From an uncultured Anaerolineae bacterium (GTDB taxonomy: Bacteria > Chloroflexota > Anaerolineae > Promineifilales > Promineifilaceae): 64,000 bases of DNA. The position numbers and the translations under genes are program-made. Below, in pieces: positions 9,142 through 18,192 of the stretch. The DNA lies in NCBI GenBank assembly GCA_905479495.1, contig CAJQMR010000015.1, positions 1-64,000 on the forward strand, given 5' to 3'. Below the pieces are notes generated by a model. The model saw nothing but the letters and a program-made list of their open reading frames with translations, made no database searches and had not been told where the DNA came from. The first letter of the stretch is position 1; the number at the start of each line of letters is the position of its first letter.

Positions 9142-10995
9142 ATGAGTGAAGAAACCCAATTTAAAGAATTAGACTCCATTGTTATCCGCTTTGCCGGGGA
9201 TTCGGGGGATGGGATGCAGCTGACTGGCACCCAGTTTACCAATACTTCGGCCGTTTTAGGTAATGACATCAGCACTATGCCCGACTTTCCTGCTGAAATC
9301 CGCGCCCCAGCCGGGACGTTGGCGGGTGTTAGCGGCTTTCAGGTGAACTTCTCAAATAGCGACATTTTAACCCCAGGCGATTCGCCACAGGTGTTGGTTG
9401 CTATGAATCCGGCGGCGCTCAAAGCCAGTTTGAGAGAGCTGGATGAAGGCGGCACTATCATTGTGAATACCGACGCTTTCAGCCAAACCAACTTGCGCAA
9501 GGCCGGGTATGAGGAAAATCCGCTTGAGAATGACTCCTTGAGCCGTTACCAGGTCATTGAAGTGCCGCTGACGTCCATGAATCGGGAAGCGCTGAAGGAT
9601 ATTGAATCACTTTCAACGAAAGAAAAAGATCGCTCGCAAAACTTCTTTGCCCTGGGTATTGTTTTTTGGATGTTTGATCGCCCAATGGAAACAACGTTAG
9701 AGTGGGTGCAGAAGAAGTTTGCCAAGCGTCCTGATCTTATCGCGGCGAACACCAAGGCGTTGCAAGCTGGTTACTTCTTTGGCGACACCACGCGCACTTT
9801 CCAGCAACGCTACCGGGTTCGTCCGGCTGAACTGCCCCCCGGCACCTACCGCAAAGTGACGGGCAATGAGGCGATGGCCATGGGACTGGTAACGGCCGCA
9901 CACAAAATGGGCAAACCGCTCTTTTATGGCACCTATCCCATCACCCCGGCCAGCGATATTTTGCACGCCCTGGCCCCGCTGCGTAACTTCGACGTGCGCA
10001 CCTTCCAGGCAGAAGATGAAATTGCGGCGATGGGGTCGATTATTGGCGCGGCCTTTGGCGGTGCCTTTGCTGTCACCGGCACCAGTGGTCCTGGTGTTGC
10101 CCTCAAAAGTGAGGGGATGGGGCTGGCCATTGCCCTGGAGCTGCCCATGGTGATTGTGAATGTGCAGCGTGGCGGTCCCAGCACCGGCCTGCCCACCAAA
10201 ACCGAACAGGCTGATTTGCTCCAGGCGATGTTCGGCCGTAACGGGGAAAGTCCCATTGTGGTGGTGGCGCCGCAAAGCCCGGCCGACTGTTTTAACATTG
10301 CCGTGGAGGCGGCCCGTTTAGCCATTCGGGCCACCACGCCGGTTATGATTTTGTCGGATGGTTTCCTGGCCAACAGCTCCGAACCGTGGCTGGTGCCCAA
10401 CCCGGATGATATTGCGCCCATTCCTGTAACGCATCCGGCGGCGCGGGACAATGGCAGTGATGAACCCTTCTTGCCCTACCTGCGTGACGAAGAAACGCTG
10501 GCGCGCCAATGGGCAATTCCGGGCACCGTGGGCTTAGAACACCGTATTGGTGGCTTGAGCAAAGCACCGCTCACCGGCAATGTTTCTTATGAACCGGCCC
10601 ACCATCAACAAATGGTGAGTGACCGGGCGGAGAAGATTGCCCGTCTGGCCGAGTTCTTGCCGGAGCAAGAGGTCTTTGGCCCCAGCGAAGGCGATTTGCT
10701 GCTGCTCAGTTGGGGGGGCACGTTTGGCGCTGTTCGTTCGGCCGTCACGCAGGCTCAGCGCAACGGCCGTTCCGTGGCCCATGCCCATTTGCGTTATTTA
10801 AACCCGCTGCCGCGCAACATTCGTGACATTTTGAGCAACTACAAGCAGGTTGTGGTGCCTGAGCTTAACGGGGGACAGCTGGCCTTTTTGTTACGCGGCC
10901 GTTTTGCCCTGAACATTCAATCGTACCCCAAGATGCACGCACGGCCGTTCAAAATCAGCGAAATCACCAACAAAATTGAGCAGATGCTTGGCTAA
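9142..10995 (+). CDS. korA: 2-oxoacid:acceptor oxidoreductase, fused gamma-alpha subunit (KorA-like, operon 1)
   Basis: This 617-residue fusion has a gamma domain in its first ~190 residues (VIRFAGDSGDGMQLTG) and an alpha pyrimidine-binding domain after about residue 215, with YPITPASDILH, SGPGVALKSEG and RGGPSTGLPTKTEQ. Together with the beta subunit it forms a thiamine-diphosphate, iron-sulfur enzyme that oxidatively decarboxylates a 2-oxoacid to acyl-CoA and reduces ferredoxin. The YPITPAS motif is common in 2-oxoglutarate oxidoreductases, which favours 2-oxoglutarate as substrate, though this cannot be settled by reading. AGGAGA precedes the ATG, and the gene is followed after 36 bases by its beta partner. 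Confidence 0.92.
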   Translation: MSEETQFKELDSIVIRFAGDSGDGMQLTGTQFTNTSAVLGNDISTMPDFPAEIRAPAGTLAGVSGFQVNFSNSDILTPGDSPQVLVAMNPAALKASLRELDEGGTIIVNTDAFSQTNLRKAGYEENPLENDSLSRYQVIEVPLTSMNREALKDIESLSTKEKDRSQNFFALGIVFWMFDRPMETTLEWVQKKFAKRPDLIAANTKALQAGYFFGDTTRTFQQRYRVRPAELPPGTYRKVTGNEAMAMGLVTAAHKMGKPLFYGTYPITPASDILHALAPLRNFDVRTFQAEDEIAAMGSIIGAAFGGAFAVTGTSGPGVALKSEGMGLAIALELPMVIVNVQRGGPSTGLPTKTEQADLLQAMFGRNGESPIVVVAPQSPADCFNIAVEAARLAIRATTPVMILSDGFLANSSEPWLVPNPDDIAPIPVTHPAARDNGSDEPFLPYLRDEETLARQWAIPGTVGLEHRIGGLSKAPLTGNVSYEPAHHQQMVSDRAEKIARLAEFLPEQEVFGPSEGDLLLLSWGGTFGAVRSAVTQAQRNGRSVAHAHLRYLNPLPRNIRDILSNYKQVVVPELNGGQLAFLLRGRFALNIQSYPKMHARPFKISEITNKIEQMLG

Positions 10996-11031
10996 GGGTG
11001 TCACTTGACGCCCTAAGATTTGGAGAAAATT

Positions 11032-12552
11032 ATGAGTATTCCACTTACTTTAAACCGCAAAGATTTCGTTTCTGACCAAACCGTGCGCTGGTGCCCCGGC
11101 TGTGGCGATTACGCTATTTTGGCTTCTGTGCAAAAAACGCTGCCCGACATTGGTGTGCCCAAAGAAAATATCGTTTTCATTTCCGGCATTGGCTGCTCCA
11201 GCCGCTTTCCTTACTACATGAACACCTACGGCATCCACAGCATCCACGGCCGTGCGCCCACGCTGGCTACTGGGTTGGCTATTTCTAATCCCGAACTCAG
11301 CGTTTGGGTCATCACGGGTGATGGGGATGGCCTGTCGATTGGCGGGAACCACCTCATCCACGCCATTCGCCGTAACGTGAATTTGAACATTTTGCTGTTC
11401 AATAACCGCATCTATGGTTTGACCAAAGGGCAATATTCGCCTACATCGCGGCAAGGTGCCAAAACAAAGTCTTCGCCGATGGGCTCGCTGGAACAACCGC
11501 TGAATCCGATTGCCCTGGCGATGGCAGCTGAAGCGACCTTCATTGCCCGCTCCATTGATGCGCATACCAAGCATCTGGGCGATATGCTGTTGCAAGCGTC
11601 GCAGCACAAGGGCATTTCCTTTGTTGAGACTTACCAGAACTGCGTCATTTTTAATCCGACTGAGTGGGAAGGGCTGGATGACCGCCGCATCCGCGACGAA
11701 AATATTTTGTACCTGGAACACGGTAAGCCCATGATTTTTGGCAAAGATATGGATAAGGGTATTCGTCTGAACGGCTTCCGGCCAGAAGTGGTGCAGTTGG
11801 GCAACGGCGTTAGTGAAGATGATTTGCTGGTGCATGATGAGACCTCAAAGCAGTTGGCCTTTATTTTGGCCAGCATGGAATATCCTGAATTCCCGGCCCC
11901 AATGGGTGTGATTCGCCGTGTACAAAAGCAAACCTACACGGATGGGTTGATGGAGCAGATTGCCACCGCACAAAAGATTAAAGGTGTTGGTGATTTGCGC
12001 ACCCTTTACGAATCGGCCGATTTGTGGACGGTAACTGCGCACGAAGAAAAACCTGTTAAATCGAAGCAGACAGGGCGGTTGTCGCTGGAGATGGACGAAG
12101 AATATGTCGATGAGATGGATCGAGAGCGGGAACCGACGACCGAAATGCAGGACCGGTTGATTGAAGACACAATTGCAGAGTTGGCTCCCAAAGCACCCAT
12201 CACAATTGATGCGCGCGCCTCTCTCGCCAAGGCGGTCCGCCAGATGAATACGCATGGCATTGGCTGTCTGCTGGTGACGGATGCCCACGACAAGCTGGTA
12301 GGTATCTTTACGGAGAAGGATGTGCTGCATCGGGTTGTGGGGTTGGTGGATGATTTGGAAACGGCCGTTGTCGCTGAATACATGACGCCCGATCCCATTG
12401 CCCTGACGGCTAATTTACCCATTGCTCAGGCGCTGCACGAAATGCATGTCCACGGTTTCCGGCATTTGCCGTTAGTGGACGGTGAGCATCGCCCAGAAGG
12501 TATTGTTTCGTTCCGTGATGTCATTCATCATTTGAAGGAGACGCTTGCTTAG
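11032..12552 (+). CDS. korB: 2-oxoacid:acceptor oxidoreductase beta subunit with C-terminal CBS pair (KorB-CBS fusion)
   Basis: This protein is about 506 residues, against some 280-350 for ordinary KorB. Residues 1-300 are a complete beta subunit: WCPGCGDY and GIGCSS cysteines plus the later YQNCVIF cysteine for the iron-sulfur cluster, and a thiamine-diphosphate site GDGDGLSIGGNH. After a charged linker, residues ~385-500 form two CBS motifs (GIGCLLVTDAHDKLVGIFTEKD, shortened here as GIGCLLVTD; and FRHLPLVDG). The fusion puts a nucleotide-sensing module directly on the catalytic subunit. I chose ATG 11032 because GGAGAA lies just upstream; an in-frame TTG at 11020 precedes that site. The stop codon lies inside a tandem repeat. 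Confidence 0.92.
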   Translation: MSIPLTLNRKDFVSDQTVRWCPGCGDYAILASVQKTLPDIGVPKENIVFISGIGCSSRFPYYMNTYGIHSIHGRAPTLATGLAISNPELSVWVITGDGDGLSIGGNHLIHAIRRNVNLNILLFNNRIYGLTKGQYSPTSRQGAKTKSSPMGSLEQPLNPIALAMAAEATFIARSIDAHTKHLGDMLLQASQHKGISFVETYQNCVIFNPTEWEGLDDRRIRDENILYLEHGKPMIFGKDMDKGIRLNGFRPEVVQLGNGVSEDDLLVHDETSKQLAFILASMEYPEFPAPMGVIRRVQKQTYTDGLMEQIATAQKIKGVGDLRTLYESADLWTVTAHEEKPVKSKQTGRLSLEMDEEYVDEMDREREPTTEMQDRLIEDTIAELAPKAPITIDARASLAKAVRQMNTHGIGCLLVTDAHDKLVGIFTEKDVLHRVVGLVDDLETAVVAEYMTPDPIALTANLPIAQALHEMHVHGFRHLPLVDGEHRPEGIVSFRDVIHHLKETLA

Positions 12553-12582
12553 CGACGCTTGCTTAGCGACGCTAGCTTAGCG
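12541..12582. repeat. 14-bp tandem repeat, three units, spanning the korB stop
   Basis: ACGCTTGCTTAGCG is present twice exactly and a third time with one change. The first unit contains the TAG stop of the KorB-CBS gene. Confidence 0.9.
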
Positions 12583-12621
12583 TAGGCTAAATTTGTTACC
12601 CATGTTCAATTAGAGAAAGTT

Positions 12622-12665
12622 AAACTCGTAAGAGAGGTTTGTCCGCTCTTATGAGTTTCTTTTTT
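12622..12665 (+). terminator. Rho-independent terminator between the two kor operons
   Basis: AAACTCGTAAGAG (12622-12634) pairs with CTCTTATGAGTTT (12646-12658), with one G-U pair, and a T-run follows. It separates the first korAB pair from the second. Confidence 0.8.
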
Positions 12666-12705
12666 CCCAGTTGGGCAAACCTGTACAGTGACCAAGGAGA
12701 TTTTT

Positions 12706-14535
12706 ATGGGTGTTATAAAAATTGCACCAGATGAAGCCGCAGCCGCAGAACGGCCGTCTGTTGTCAATGATTTTTCAATTGTAGCTGCCACTGCCAACGG
12801 CACCGGCAGCCAGACCGCTAACCTGACCATTTTGCGGGCCTTGTTTAAAATGGGGATTCCGGTTAACGGCAAAAATATTTTTCCGTCCAATATTCAAGGG
12901 TTGCCTACCTGGTACCATATTCGCGTTAGCCACGAAGGTTATGTGGCCCGGCGGCACACTTCTGAAGTGTTGATCGCCTTTAACGCGGCCACCGTCAATG
13001 AAGATATCGAGATACTGCCGCCAGGCGGTATTTGTATCTACAACGACGATTGGCGTTCTTTGCCAGAACGGGAAGACATTACTTACTATGGTATTCCGGT
13101 GAACCAATTTGTGCGCGAAACCGGCATGAAGGGCAAGCTCAAGGATTACATTTCCAACATGGTCTATGTTGGCGCTGTGGCCCAATTGTTAGAGATCCCC
13201 CTGGAAAAAATAGAAGATGCTTTGTCGTATCATTTCAAAGGGCGGCGCAAGCTGGTCGATTCCAACCTGGGTGTTGTAAAAGCCGCCTATGAATGGACGG
13301 CCGAAAATATTCACAAAAGCGATCCCTATCGCGTGGCTGAAATGGACGCCACTGCTGGCAAACTGATGATCACTGGCAACGAAGCAGGCGCTTTAGGCTC
13401 TGTGTATGGCGGCGCTACGTTTGTGGCCTGGTATCCCATCACCCCTTCTACCAGCTTTGTTGATGGACTTAATGAGTATCTGCCCAAATTAAGACGTGAT
13501 CCTGAAACGGGTGAGAAAACTTACGCTGTGGTGCAGTCCGAGGATGAGCTGGCCGCCATCGGTATGATTTTGGGGGCAGGCTGGGCCGGGGCGCGTTCCG
13601 TCACGGCTACTTCTGGCCCTGGCATTTCGCTGATGTCGGAATTTGCCGGATTGGGCTATTTTGCCGAGATTCCGGCTGTCATTTGGGACATCCAGCGGGT
13701 TGGTCCCAGCACGGGCTTGCCGACCCGCACCGGGCAGGGAGATGTGCTGTCTACCTACTATTTGGGACATGGCGATACCAAAAACGTCATTTTGTTACCA
13801 GCCACTGTGGGCGAATGCTTCGACTTTGGCACCACTTCCTTTAATCTGGCCGAGACGCTGCAAACGCCTGTGTTTGTCTTGAGCGATCTTGATTTGGGAA
13901 TGAACAACTGGATGACAGAGCCATTTAGCTATCCCGAAGAGCCAATCACGCGCGGCAAAGTGCTGACGGCTGATGAGGTGCAAGAAAAAGGGTTTGCCCG
14001 CTACAAGGACATTGATGGCGACGGCATTGGCTACCGTACGCTGCCTGGCAATGAGCATCCTTTGGGTGCCTGGTTTGCCCGGGGCACGGGGCACAATGAA
14101 AAGGCCGTTTACAGCGAAAAGTCTGAAGATTGGCTGAACAATATGGCTCGGCTGGAGCGCAAGTTTGATACGGCGCGCCAGCTTGTGCCCGCCCCTGTGG
14201 TGGCGCATGTTGATGGGGCCAAAATCGGTATTATTGCTTACGGGACAACCAAGTTTGCCATCGATGAAGCACGGGATCGCCTAGCGGCTGACGGTACGCC
14301 GACCAGCTTTATGCGCCTGCGTGCCCTGCCGATCAATGATTCTGTGAAGGAATTTGTGGCCCAGCATGACCGGGTGTATGTGGTTGAACTGAATCGCGAT
14401 GGCCAGATGCACAATATTTTGCAAACAGAGATGCCTGAGATAGCGACAAAGCTGGTTTCGCTGGCTCACCTGGACGGCATGCCGTTAACGGCTCGCTGGG
14501 TGGTTGAGGCGATTTTAGAACATGAAGGAAATTAA
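12706..14535 (+). CDS. 2-oxoacid:acceptor oxidoreductase, fused gamma-alpha subunit (operon 2)
   Basis: This is a second gamma-alpha fusion of about 609 residues and only a distant paralog of the first. The gamma part (about 15-200) begins ATANGTGSQTAN. The alpha part has WYPITPSTSFVDGL, TSGPGISLMSEF and RVGPSTGLPTRTGQGD. The Thr/Ser change in YPITPST and the different insert pattern suggest a different substrate from operon 1 (pyruvate or another 2-oxoacid), but this is inference. AAGGAGA lies 5 bases before the ATG at 12706; an in-frame GTG at 12688 precedes that site and is less likely. It is followed after two bases by the beta subunit. Confidence 0.91.
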   Translation: MGVIKIAPDEAAAAERPSVVNDFSIVAATANGTGSQTANLTILRALFKMGIPVNGKNIFPSNIQGLPTWYHIRVSHEGYVARRHTSEVLIAFNAATVNEDIEILPPGGICIYNDDWRSLPEREDITYYGIPVNQFVRETGMKGKLKDYISNMVYVGAVAQLLEIPLEKIEDALSYHFKGRRKLVDSNLGVVKAAYEWTAENIHKSDPYRVAEMDATAGKLMITGNEAGALGSVYGGATFVAWYPITPSTSFVDGLNEYLPKLRRDPETGEKTYAVVQSEDELAAIGMILGAGWAGARSVTATSGPGISLMSEFAGLGYFAEIPAVIWDIQRVGPSTGLPTRTGQGDVLSTYYLGHGDTKNVILLPATVGECFDFGTTSFNLAETLQTPVFVLSDLDLGMNNWMTEPFSYPEEPITRGKVLTADEVQEKGFARYKDIDGDGIGYRTLPGNEHPLGAWFARGTGHNEKAVYSEKSEDWLNNMARLERKFDTARQLVPAPVVAHVDGAKIGIIAYGTTKFAIDEARDRLAADGTPTSFMRLRALPINDSVKEFVAQHDRVYVVELNRDGQMHNILQTEMPEIATKLVSLAHLDGMPLTARWVVEAILEHEGN

Positions 14536-14537
14536 TT

Positions 14538-15575
14538 ATGGGTAACAGACGAGCGGCACGCGTTAATTTAATAGGATTGTCGAAGACAGATTATAATGGC
14601 AACCCTTCTACATTATGTCAAGGTTGTGGCCACAATTCAATTGCTAGCCAGATTATCCAGGTGGCGTATGAGTTAAGCATTCAGCCGCATGAGATGATTA
14701 AGCTGAGCGGCATTGGCTGTTCCAGCAAATCCCCAGCCTACTTTTTGGGTCGGTCGCACGGGTTTAATTCGCTGCACGGCCGTATGCCTTCCATTGCGAC
14801 GGGTTCATTGATGGCTAACCACACGCTGCACGCCATTGGTGTGAGTGGCGATGGTGACACGGCCAGTATTGGCTTGGGCCAGTTCAAGCACATGATGCGG
14901 CGTAACGTGCGCATGGTGTACATTGTGGAAAACAACGGTGTGTATGGCCTGACCAAAGGCCAATTTTCGGCTACGGCCGATGAGGGCCAGGAGCTGAAAT
15001 ATGCTGGCCACAACGATCTGCCGCCTATTGATATTTGCATGGAAGCCATCCTGGCAGGCTGTGGTTTTGTGGCCCGTTCCTTCTCCGGGGATGCACAGCA
15101 GGTGCGCGAACTGTTGAAAGCGGCGTTGAGTCATCGCGGTACGGCCGTTCTCGACATCATCAGCCCGTGTGTGGCCTTTAACAACCACGACTCTTCGACC
15201 AAAAGCTACGGTTATGGCAAAGAGCATGAAGAGCAGCTGCAAGAGATTGGCTGGGTGCCCCCGGCAGAAGAGATCGTCATTGAAGAGTATGCTCCTGGCG
15301 AAATGCAGGTGGTGGAGATGCACGATGGTTCGCATATTCAGCTGCGCAAGCTGGAAGAGGATTACGATCCGACCGAGAAGATGGGCGCGCTGCACCGGCT
15401 AATGTGGGCCCAGGAAAAGCAGGAGTTTATCACGGGCCTGATTTACTACGATGGCGAACGGGAATCTTTGGCCGAGGCCAGTAATCTGACCGAGACGCCG
15501 CTGGCCCATTTGACCGCCGAGAAGATACGGCCGTCGGCCGACTCGCTTGAAGAAATTATGGCCGGTCTGATGTAA
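14538..15575 (+). CDS. 2-oxoacid:acceptor oxidoreductase beta subunit (operon 2)
   Basis: This 345-residue thiamine-diphosphate subunit has the CQGCGHNS and GIGCSSKSP cysteine motifs near the N-terminus, the cofactor site GDGDTASIGLGQ, and a later cysteine in ISPCVAFN. It pairs with the gamma-alpha fusion just upstream, separated by two bases. It lacks the CBS extension of its operon 1 counterpart. A separate ferredoxin-like delta subunit was not found near either pair, so electrons presumably pass to a ferredoxin encoded elsewhere. A terminator follows. Confidence 0.92.
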   Translation: MGNRRAARVNLIGLSKTDYNGNPSTLCQGCGHNSIASQIIQVAYELSIQPHEMIKLSGIGCSSKSPAYFLGRSHGFNSLHGRMPSIATGSLMANHTLHAIGVSGDGDTASIGLGQFKHMMRRNVRMVYIVENNGVYGLTKGQFSATADEGQELKYAGHNDLPPIDICMEAILAGCGFVARSFSGDAQQVRELLKAALSHRGTAVLDIISPCVAFNNHDSSTKSYGYGKEHEEQLQEIGWVPPAEEIVIEEYAPGEMQVVEMHDGSHIQLRKLEEDYDPTEKMGALHRLMWAQEKQEFITGLIYYDGERESLAEASNLTETPLAHLTAEKIRPSADSLEEIMAGLM

Positions 15576-15603
15576 TTTAGACAAACGATGCGCTTGAACA
15601 GAG

Positions 15604-15637
15604 AGGCCGTAGACAGTTTTGTCTGCGGCCTTTTTTA
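15604..15637 (+). terminator. Rho-independent terminator after kor operon 2
   Basis: AGGCCGTAGAC (15604-15614) pairs with GTCTGCGGCCT (15621-15631), with one G-U pair, followed by TTTTTAT. It lies 28 bases after the stop codon. Confidence 0.85.
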
Positions 15638-15657
15638 TTTTCCAGAGGCCAAATCTC

Positions 15658-15804
15658 GTAGGGGCGATGCGATGGGGTGTTTGCCTTGCCACGCTCGCAA
15701 CCACCTCTTCCATCGCGTCGCCCTGGTGGCCGGGAAATGGGCGAGGCAATCGGAGATATGGTTGTTTGTTTTTCGGTGGTAATATCCGATTGCCTCGCCC
15801 CTAC
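15658..15804. repeat. 147-bp inverted-repeat element (REP/MITE-like)
   Basis: The ends GTAGGGGCGA (15658-15667) and TCGCCCCTAC (15795-15804) are perfect inverted repeats. Inside, a 16-bp stem (15739-15754 with 15785-15800) forms a strong hairpin around an AT-rich loop. It has no coding capacity. The shape is that of a small non-autonomous repeat element; no transposase is in the window. Confidence 0.7.
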
Positions 15805-15894
15805 AAGTCGGTCTATATTTTGAATTGTTGGCAGGCAAAACGGTGTTGACAGAAGCTGCTAACCTGCGTAGTCTTGACGCCGAGGTTATTACGA

Positions 15895-16500
15895 ATGAGC
15901 AGCAAGGACTCCCCTAAATTGACAGACCCAACCGGCCGCACCCATGCCTTAACTGGCGAGGTGACGACGATTGGTCGGGCTGTGGAAAACGAGATTGTGA
16001 TCAGCGGCAAGCGCGTTTCGCGCGAACATGCGCGGGTGCGTCGCGAGGGCTGGCGGCTCATTCTAGAAGATTTGGGCAGCACCAACGGTACGTTTTTAAA
16101 TGAGCAGCGCGTTTTGGAGCCAATGCAGCTGCGTGACGGCGACCATATCAAAGTGGGGGATGTGGCGTTTGTCTTCCACGATCCGGAAGTGACCTACCAG
16201 GACACAATGTTGCCGGAACTGGAAATGGACATTGCCGCCGGATTGGTGCGGGTGAATCGCCAGCTTGTTGAGTTGGCCCCCAAAGAATTTGAACTGCTCG
16301 CTTATCTATTTTCGCAGCCAGGCCTAGTTTGCTCGAAGGATGCGATTGGCACGGCCGTTTGGCCGGAATATGAAGACAGTGTGTACGATTATCAAATTGA
16401 AAACCTGGTGCGCCGCCTGCGCATGAAACTGGAGCCAGACCCCACCAATCCCCAACTCCTCCTTACCGTGCGTGGGAGAGGGTATAAACTAATCTTGTAG
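15895..16500 (+). CDS. FHA domain - winged-helix DNA-binding protein
   Basis: This protein of about 201 residues joins an N-terminal FHA phosphothreonine-binding domain (about 25-95, with IGRAVENEI, SREHARV and GSTNGTFLN) to a C-terminal OmpR/PhoB-type winged helix (about 110-200, LAPKEFELLAYL through RGRGYKLI). It would bind a phosphorylated partner and DNA, giving a Ser/Thr-kinase-controlled regulator. The kinase at 18193 is an obvious candidate partner. The ATG at 15895 has GAGG nearby; an in-frame TTG at 15874 has no ribosome site. The fusion resembles EmbR-like logic with the domain order reversed. Confidence 0.88.
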   Translation: MSSKDSPKLTDPTGRTHALTGEVTTIGRAVENEIVISGKRVSREHARVRREGWRLILEDLGSTNGTFLNEQRVLEPMQLRDGDHIKVGDVAFVFHDPEVTYQDTMLPELEMDIAAGLVRVNRQLVELAPKEFELLAYLFSQPGLVCSKDAIGTAVWPEYEDSVYDYQIENLVRRLRMKLEPDPTNPQLLLTVRGRGYKLIL

Positions 16501-16646
16501 GCTGGTGTGAACGGCCGTTGCCAGAAAGGTTGTGGTGGGATACGGCCGTATCTGGTGGGTAAAGTAGGCGGCGCAGCAGGACGCCGTGCTGGAGCAGGGA
16601 AAAATGCACACACTACAGACAGTTAAAAAACGAGGATCGATAAAAG

Positions 16647-16997
16647 ATGGTAAAACTTGTTCTTAGTAGAATAATATTTTTGCCTTTGGTAACAATATGC
16701 TCAATGTGCGCTGGGATTGGAATTAACGCATTATTTTTTGGCGGTCTGGTAAGTACCCTCTCAACACGCGAAGCAATCATTTTAGTAAATGTGTCCCCTC
16801 CATTTATGGTCTGGATTGGAATTATCGGGTTAATTTCAAGCTCAACGTATATCACCAAAATATATACGCTAGAGTCCTATACACAAGGCAAACGTACAAT
16901 AACAATAAATGGCACACTAATATGGAGAGTGGTGTTGGCAAGCTTTTGGGTCGGGATGATAATTTACTACCAATTTTTCGCTCCGAACCTTCCGTAG
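16647..16997 (+). CDS. Small membrane protein of unknown function
   Basis: This 116-residue protein has three hydrophobic segments at about residues 5-33, 48-68 and 90-110, and a short loop containing TQGKRTITINGT. I do not recognise a family. GAGG lies about 12 bases before the ATG. The gene is clearly more AT-rich than its neighbours and contains no ACGGCCGT, which suggests more recent acquisition, although the small size limits this inference. Confidence 0.5.
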   Translation: MVKLVLSRIIFLPLVTICSMCAGIGINALFFGGLVSTLSTREAIILVNVSPPFMVWIGIIGLISSSTYITKIYTLESYTQGKRTITINGTLIWRVVLASFWVGMIIYYQFFAPNLP

Positions 16998-17311
16998 GAA
17001 TTGTCCCACGCTGGGGCAAGTTCTTCTTGTTAGTCGTGCCAGAAACAGACTTCGGACAGCTTTTCTAAAACTTTAGGGTATTGGCTGGGGGTACGGCCGT
17101 AAAGACAACAACGAATTTTAGAAAGGAATGAATGGGGCCATTGTTATTGAGAGTTGTTAAGAGGGGAACGGCCGTTCACCCCTTCATCCCCTCACCTTGG
17201 CATCCTCATTTTAGATAGCCAGTTGTTAGCTAACCGATAGGCAGCCTTCCCCTGTGTTTGGTTACCATGCCTTCATACAAACAAGATGCTATTTGAAGTG
17301 TGGAGGTTACG
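16998..17311. other. Intergenic region with a duplicated upstream segment
   Basis: This 314-base gap contains two ACGGCCGT copies and, from 17214 to about 17278, a segment closely related to 19715-19778. Both segments carry GATAGCC, GTTAGCTAAC and CTTCATA in the same order, and each lies upstream of one of two paralogous membrane protein genes. Confidence 0.6.
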
Positions 17312-18055
17312 ATGAAACACGATGTGGTACGTCAAAATGAATCGTCAAACGGCTTGTCCTGGCAAGAGATGGCTGGGGGGACGCTGCTTATTGTAGGGTT
17401 GGTCTTTACGGCCGTTAATCTGCTAGGTATCGGCCGTTTGGAAAATTGGTGGAGCTTTTTCATTTTGCTGCCTGGGCTGCTGTTTTTAGGGTTGGGGCGG
17501 TTGATTGGGTCGCGTAACGGCCGTTTCTCTTTTCTCTCCCGTTCTAACATTGGGATTGGACTGGTGCTGGTTACCGTGGCGCTGATGTTTCTGCTCAACC
17601 TGAACTGGGCGGTTTGGTGGCCCATGATGATCATGATGCCGGGGGTCGCTGTCTGGCTCATGGGTGGGGTACAGGCAGGTGTGGGGGGAACGGCCGTTTT
17701 CCGCCTGGGTCGCTGGCTTGGTTTTATGATGGTCTTATTGGGCCTTACATTCCTGGCCGATCAGCTCAACCTTATTAATTTGCAAGCCATGTTTGGCAGC
17801 TTCCATTGGTGGGGCTTCTTCATCTTTATTCCCGGTATTGGCGCGTTTGTGGAAGGCCTGCGCGTCATGCGCCAATCAACCTGGGCCTCTATGATTTTGC
17901 TCATTGCCGGTGTCTGGATTGTGAGCAGCGGGTTGATGGAAATATTTGCCCCAAACTGGCAATCGTGGCAAGGTATGGTGGGCATTGGCCTCATTGGAAC
18001 CGGTTTGCTGAGCCGAGGCTGGCTCCTCATCCGGCCGGGTACTGATTCTGACTAG
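17312..18055 (+). CDS. Multi-pass membrane protein (LiaF/DUF5668-like), paralog A
   Basis: This protein of about 247 residues has six to seven hydrophobic helices in repeated pairs with Trp-rich turns (NWWSFFILLPGLLFLGLG, AVWWPMMIMMPG, HWWGFFIFIPGIG). The repeated W-W-x-F-F-I-P-G motif matches the membrane domain found in LiaF and DUF5668 proteins, which take part in envelope stress sensing. No soluble output domain is present. GGAGG lies 5 bases before ATG 17312. It is a paralog of the gene at 19819 and flanks the Ser/Thr kinase with it, which suggests a shared envelope-signalling unit. Confidence 0.75.
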   Translation: MKHDVVRQNESSNGLSWQEMAGGTLLIVGLVFTAVNLLGIGRLENWWSFFILLPGLLFLGLGRLIGSRNGRFSFLSRSNIGIGLVLVTVALMFLLNLNWAVWWPMMIMMPGVAVWLMGGVQAGVGGTAVFRLGRWLGFMMVLLGLTFLADQLNLINLQAMFGSFHWWGFFIFIPGIGAFVEGLRVMRQSTWASMILLIAGVWIVSSGLMEIFAPNWQSWQGMVGIGLIGTGLLSRGWLLIRPGTDSD

Positions 18056-18090
18056 AGTTCTCATTTGACATTTTAGGTATTAACTTTATG

Positions 18091-18150
18091 TCACGCAAAG
18101 CCGCTAAGGCGTAAAGATTTTTCCCTTGGCGACTTTGCGGCTTTGCGTGA
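18091..18150. repeat. Intergenic inverted repeat, TCACGCAAAG family, copy 1
   Basis: TCACGCAAAGCCGC (18091-18104) is perfectly inverted at 18137-18150. A related copy with a 19-bp stem lies at 56237-56286. Confidence 0.85.
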
Positions 18151-18192
18151 GATTTCTTATTTCCAATGATCTTTTTCTTGTAAGGGGAAACT

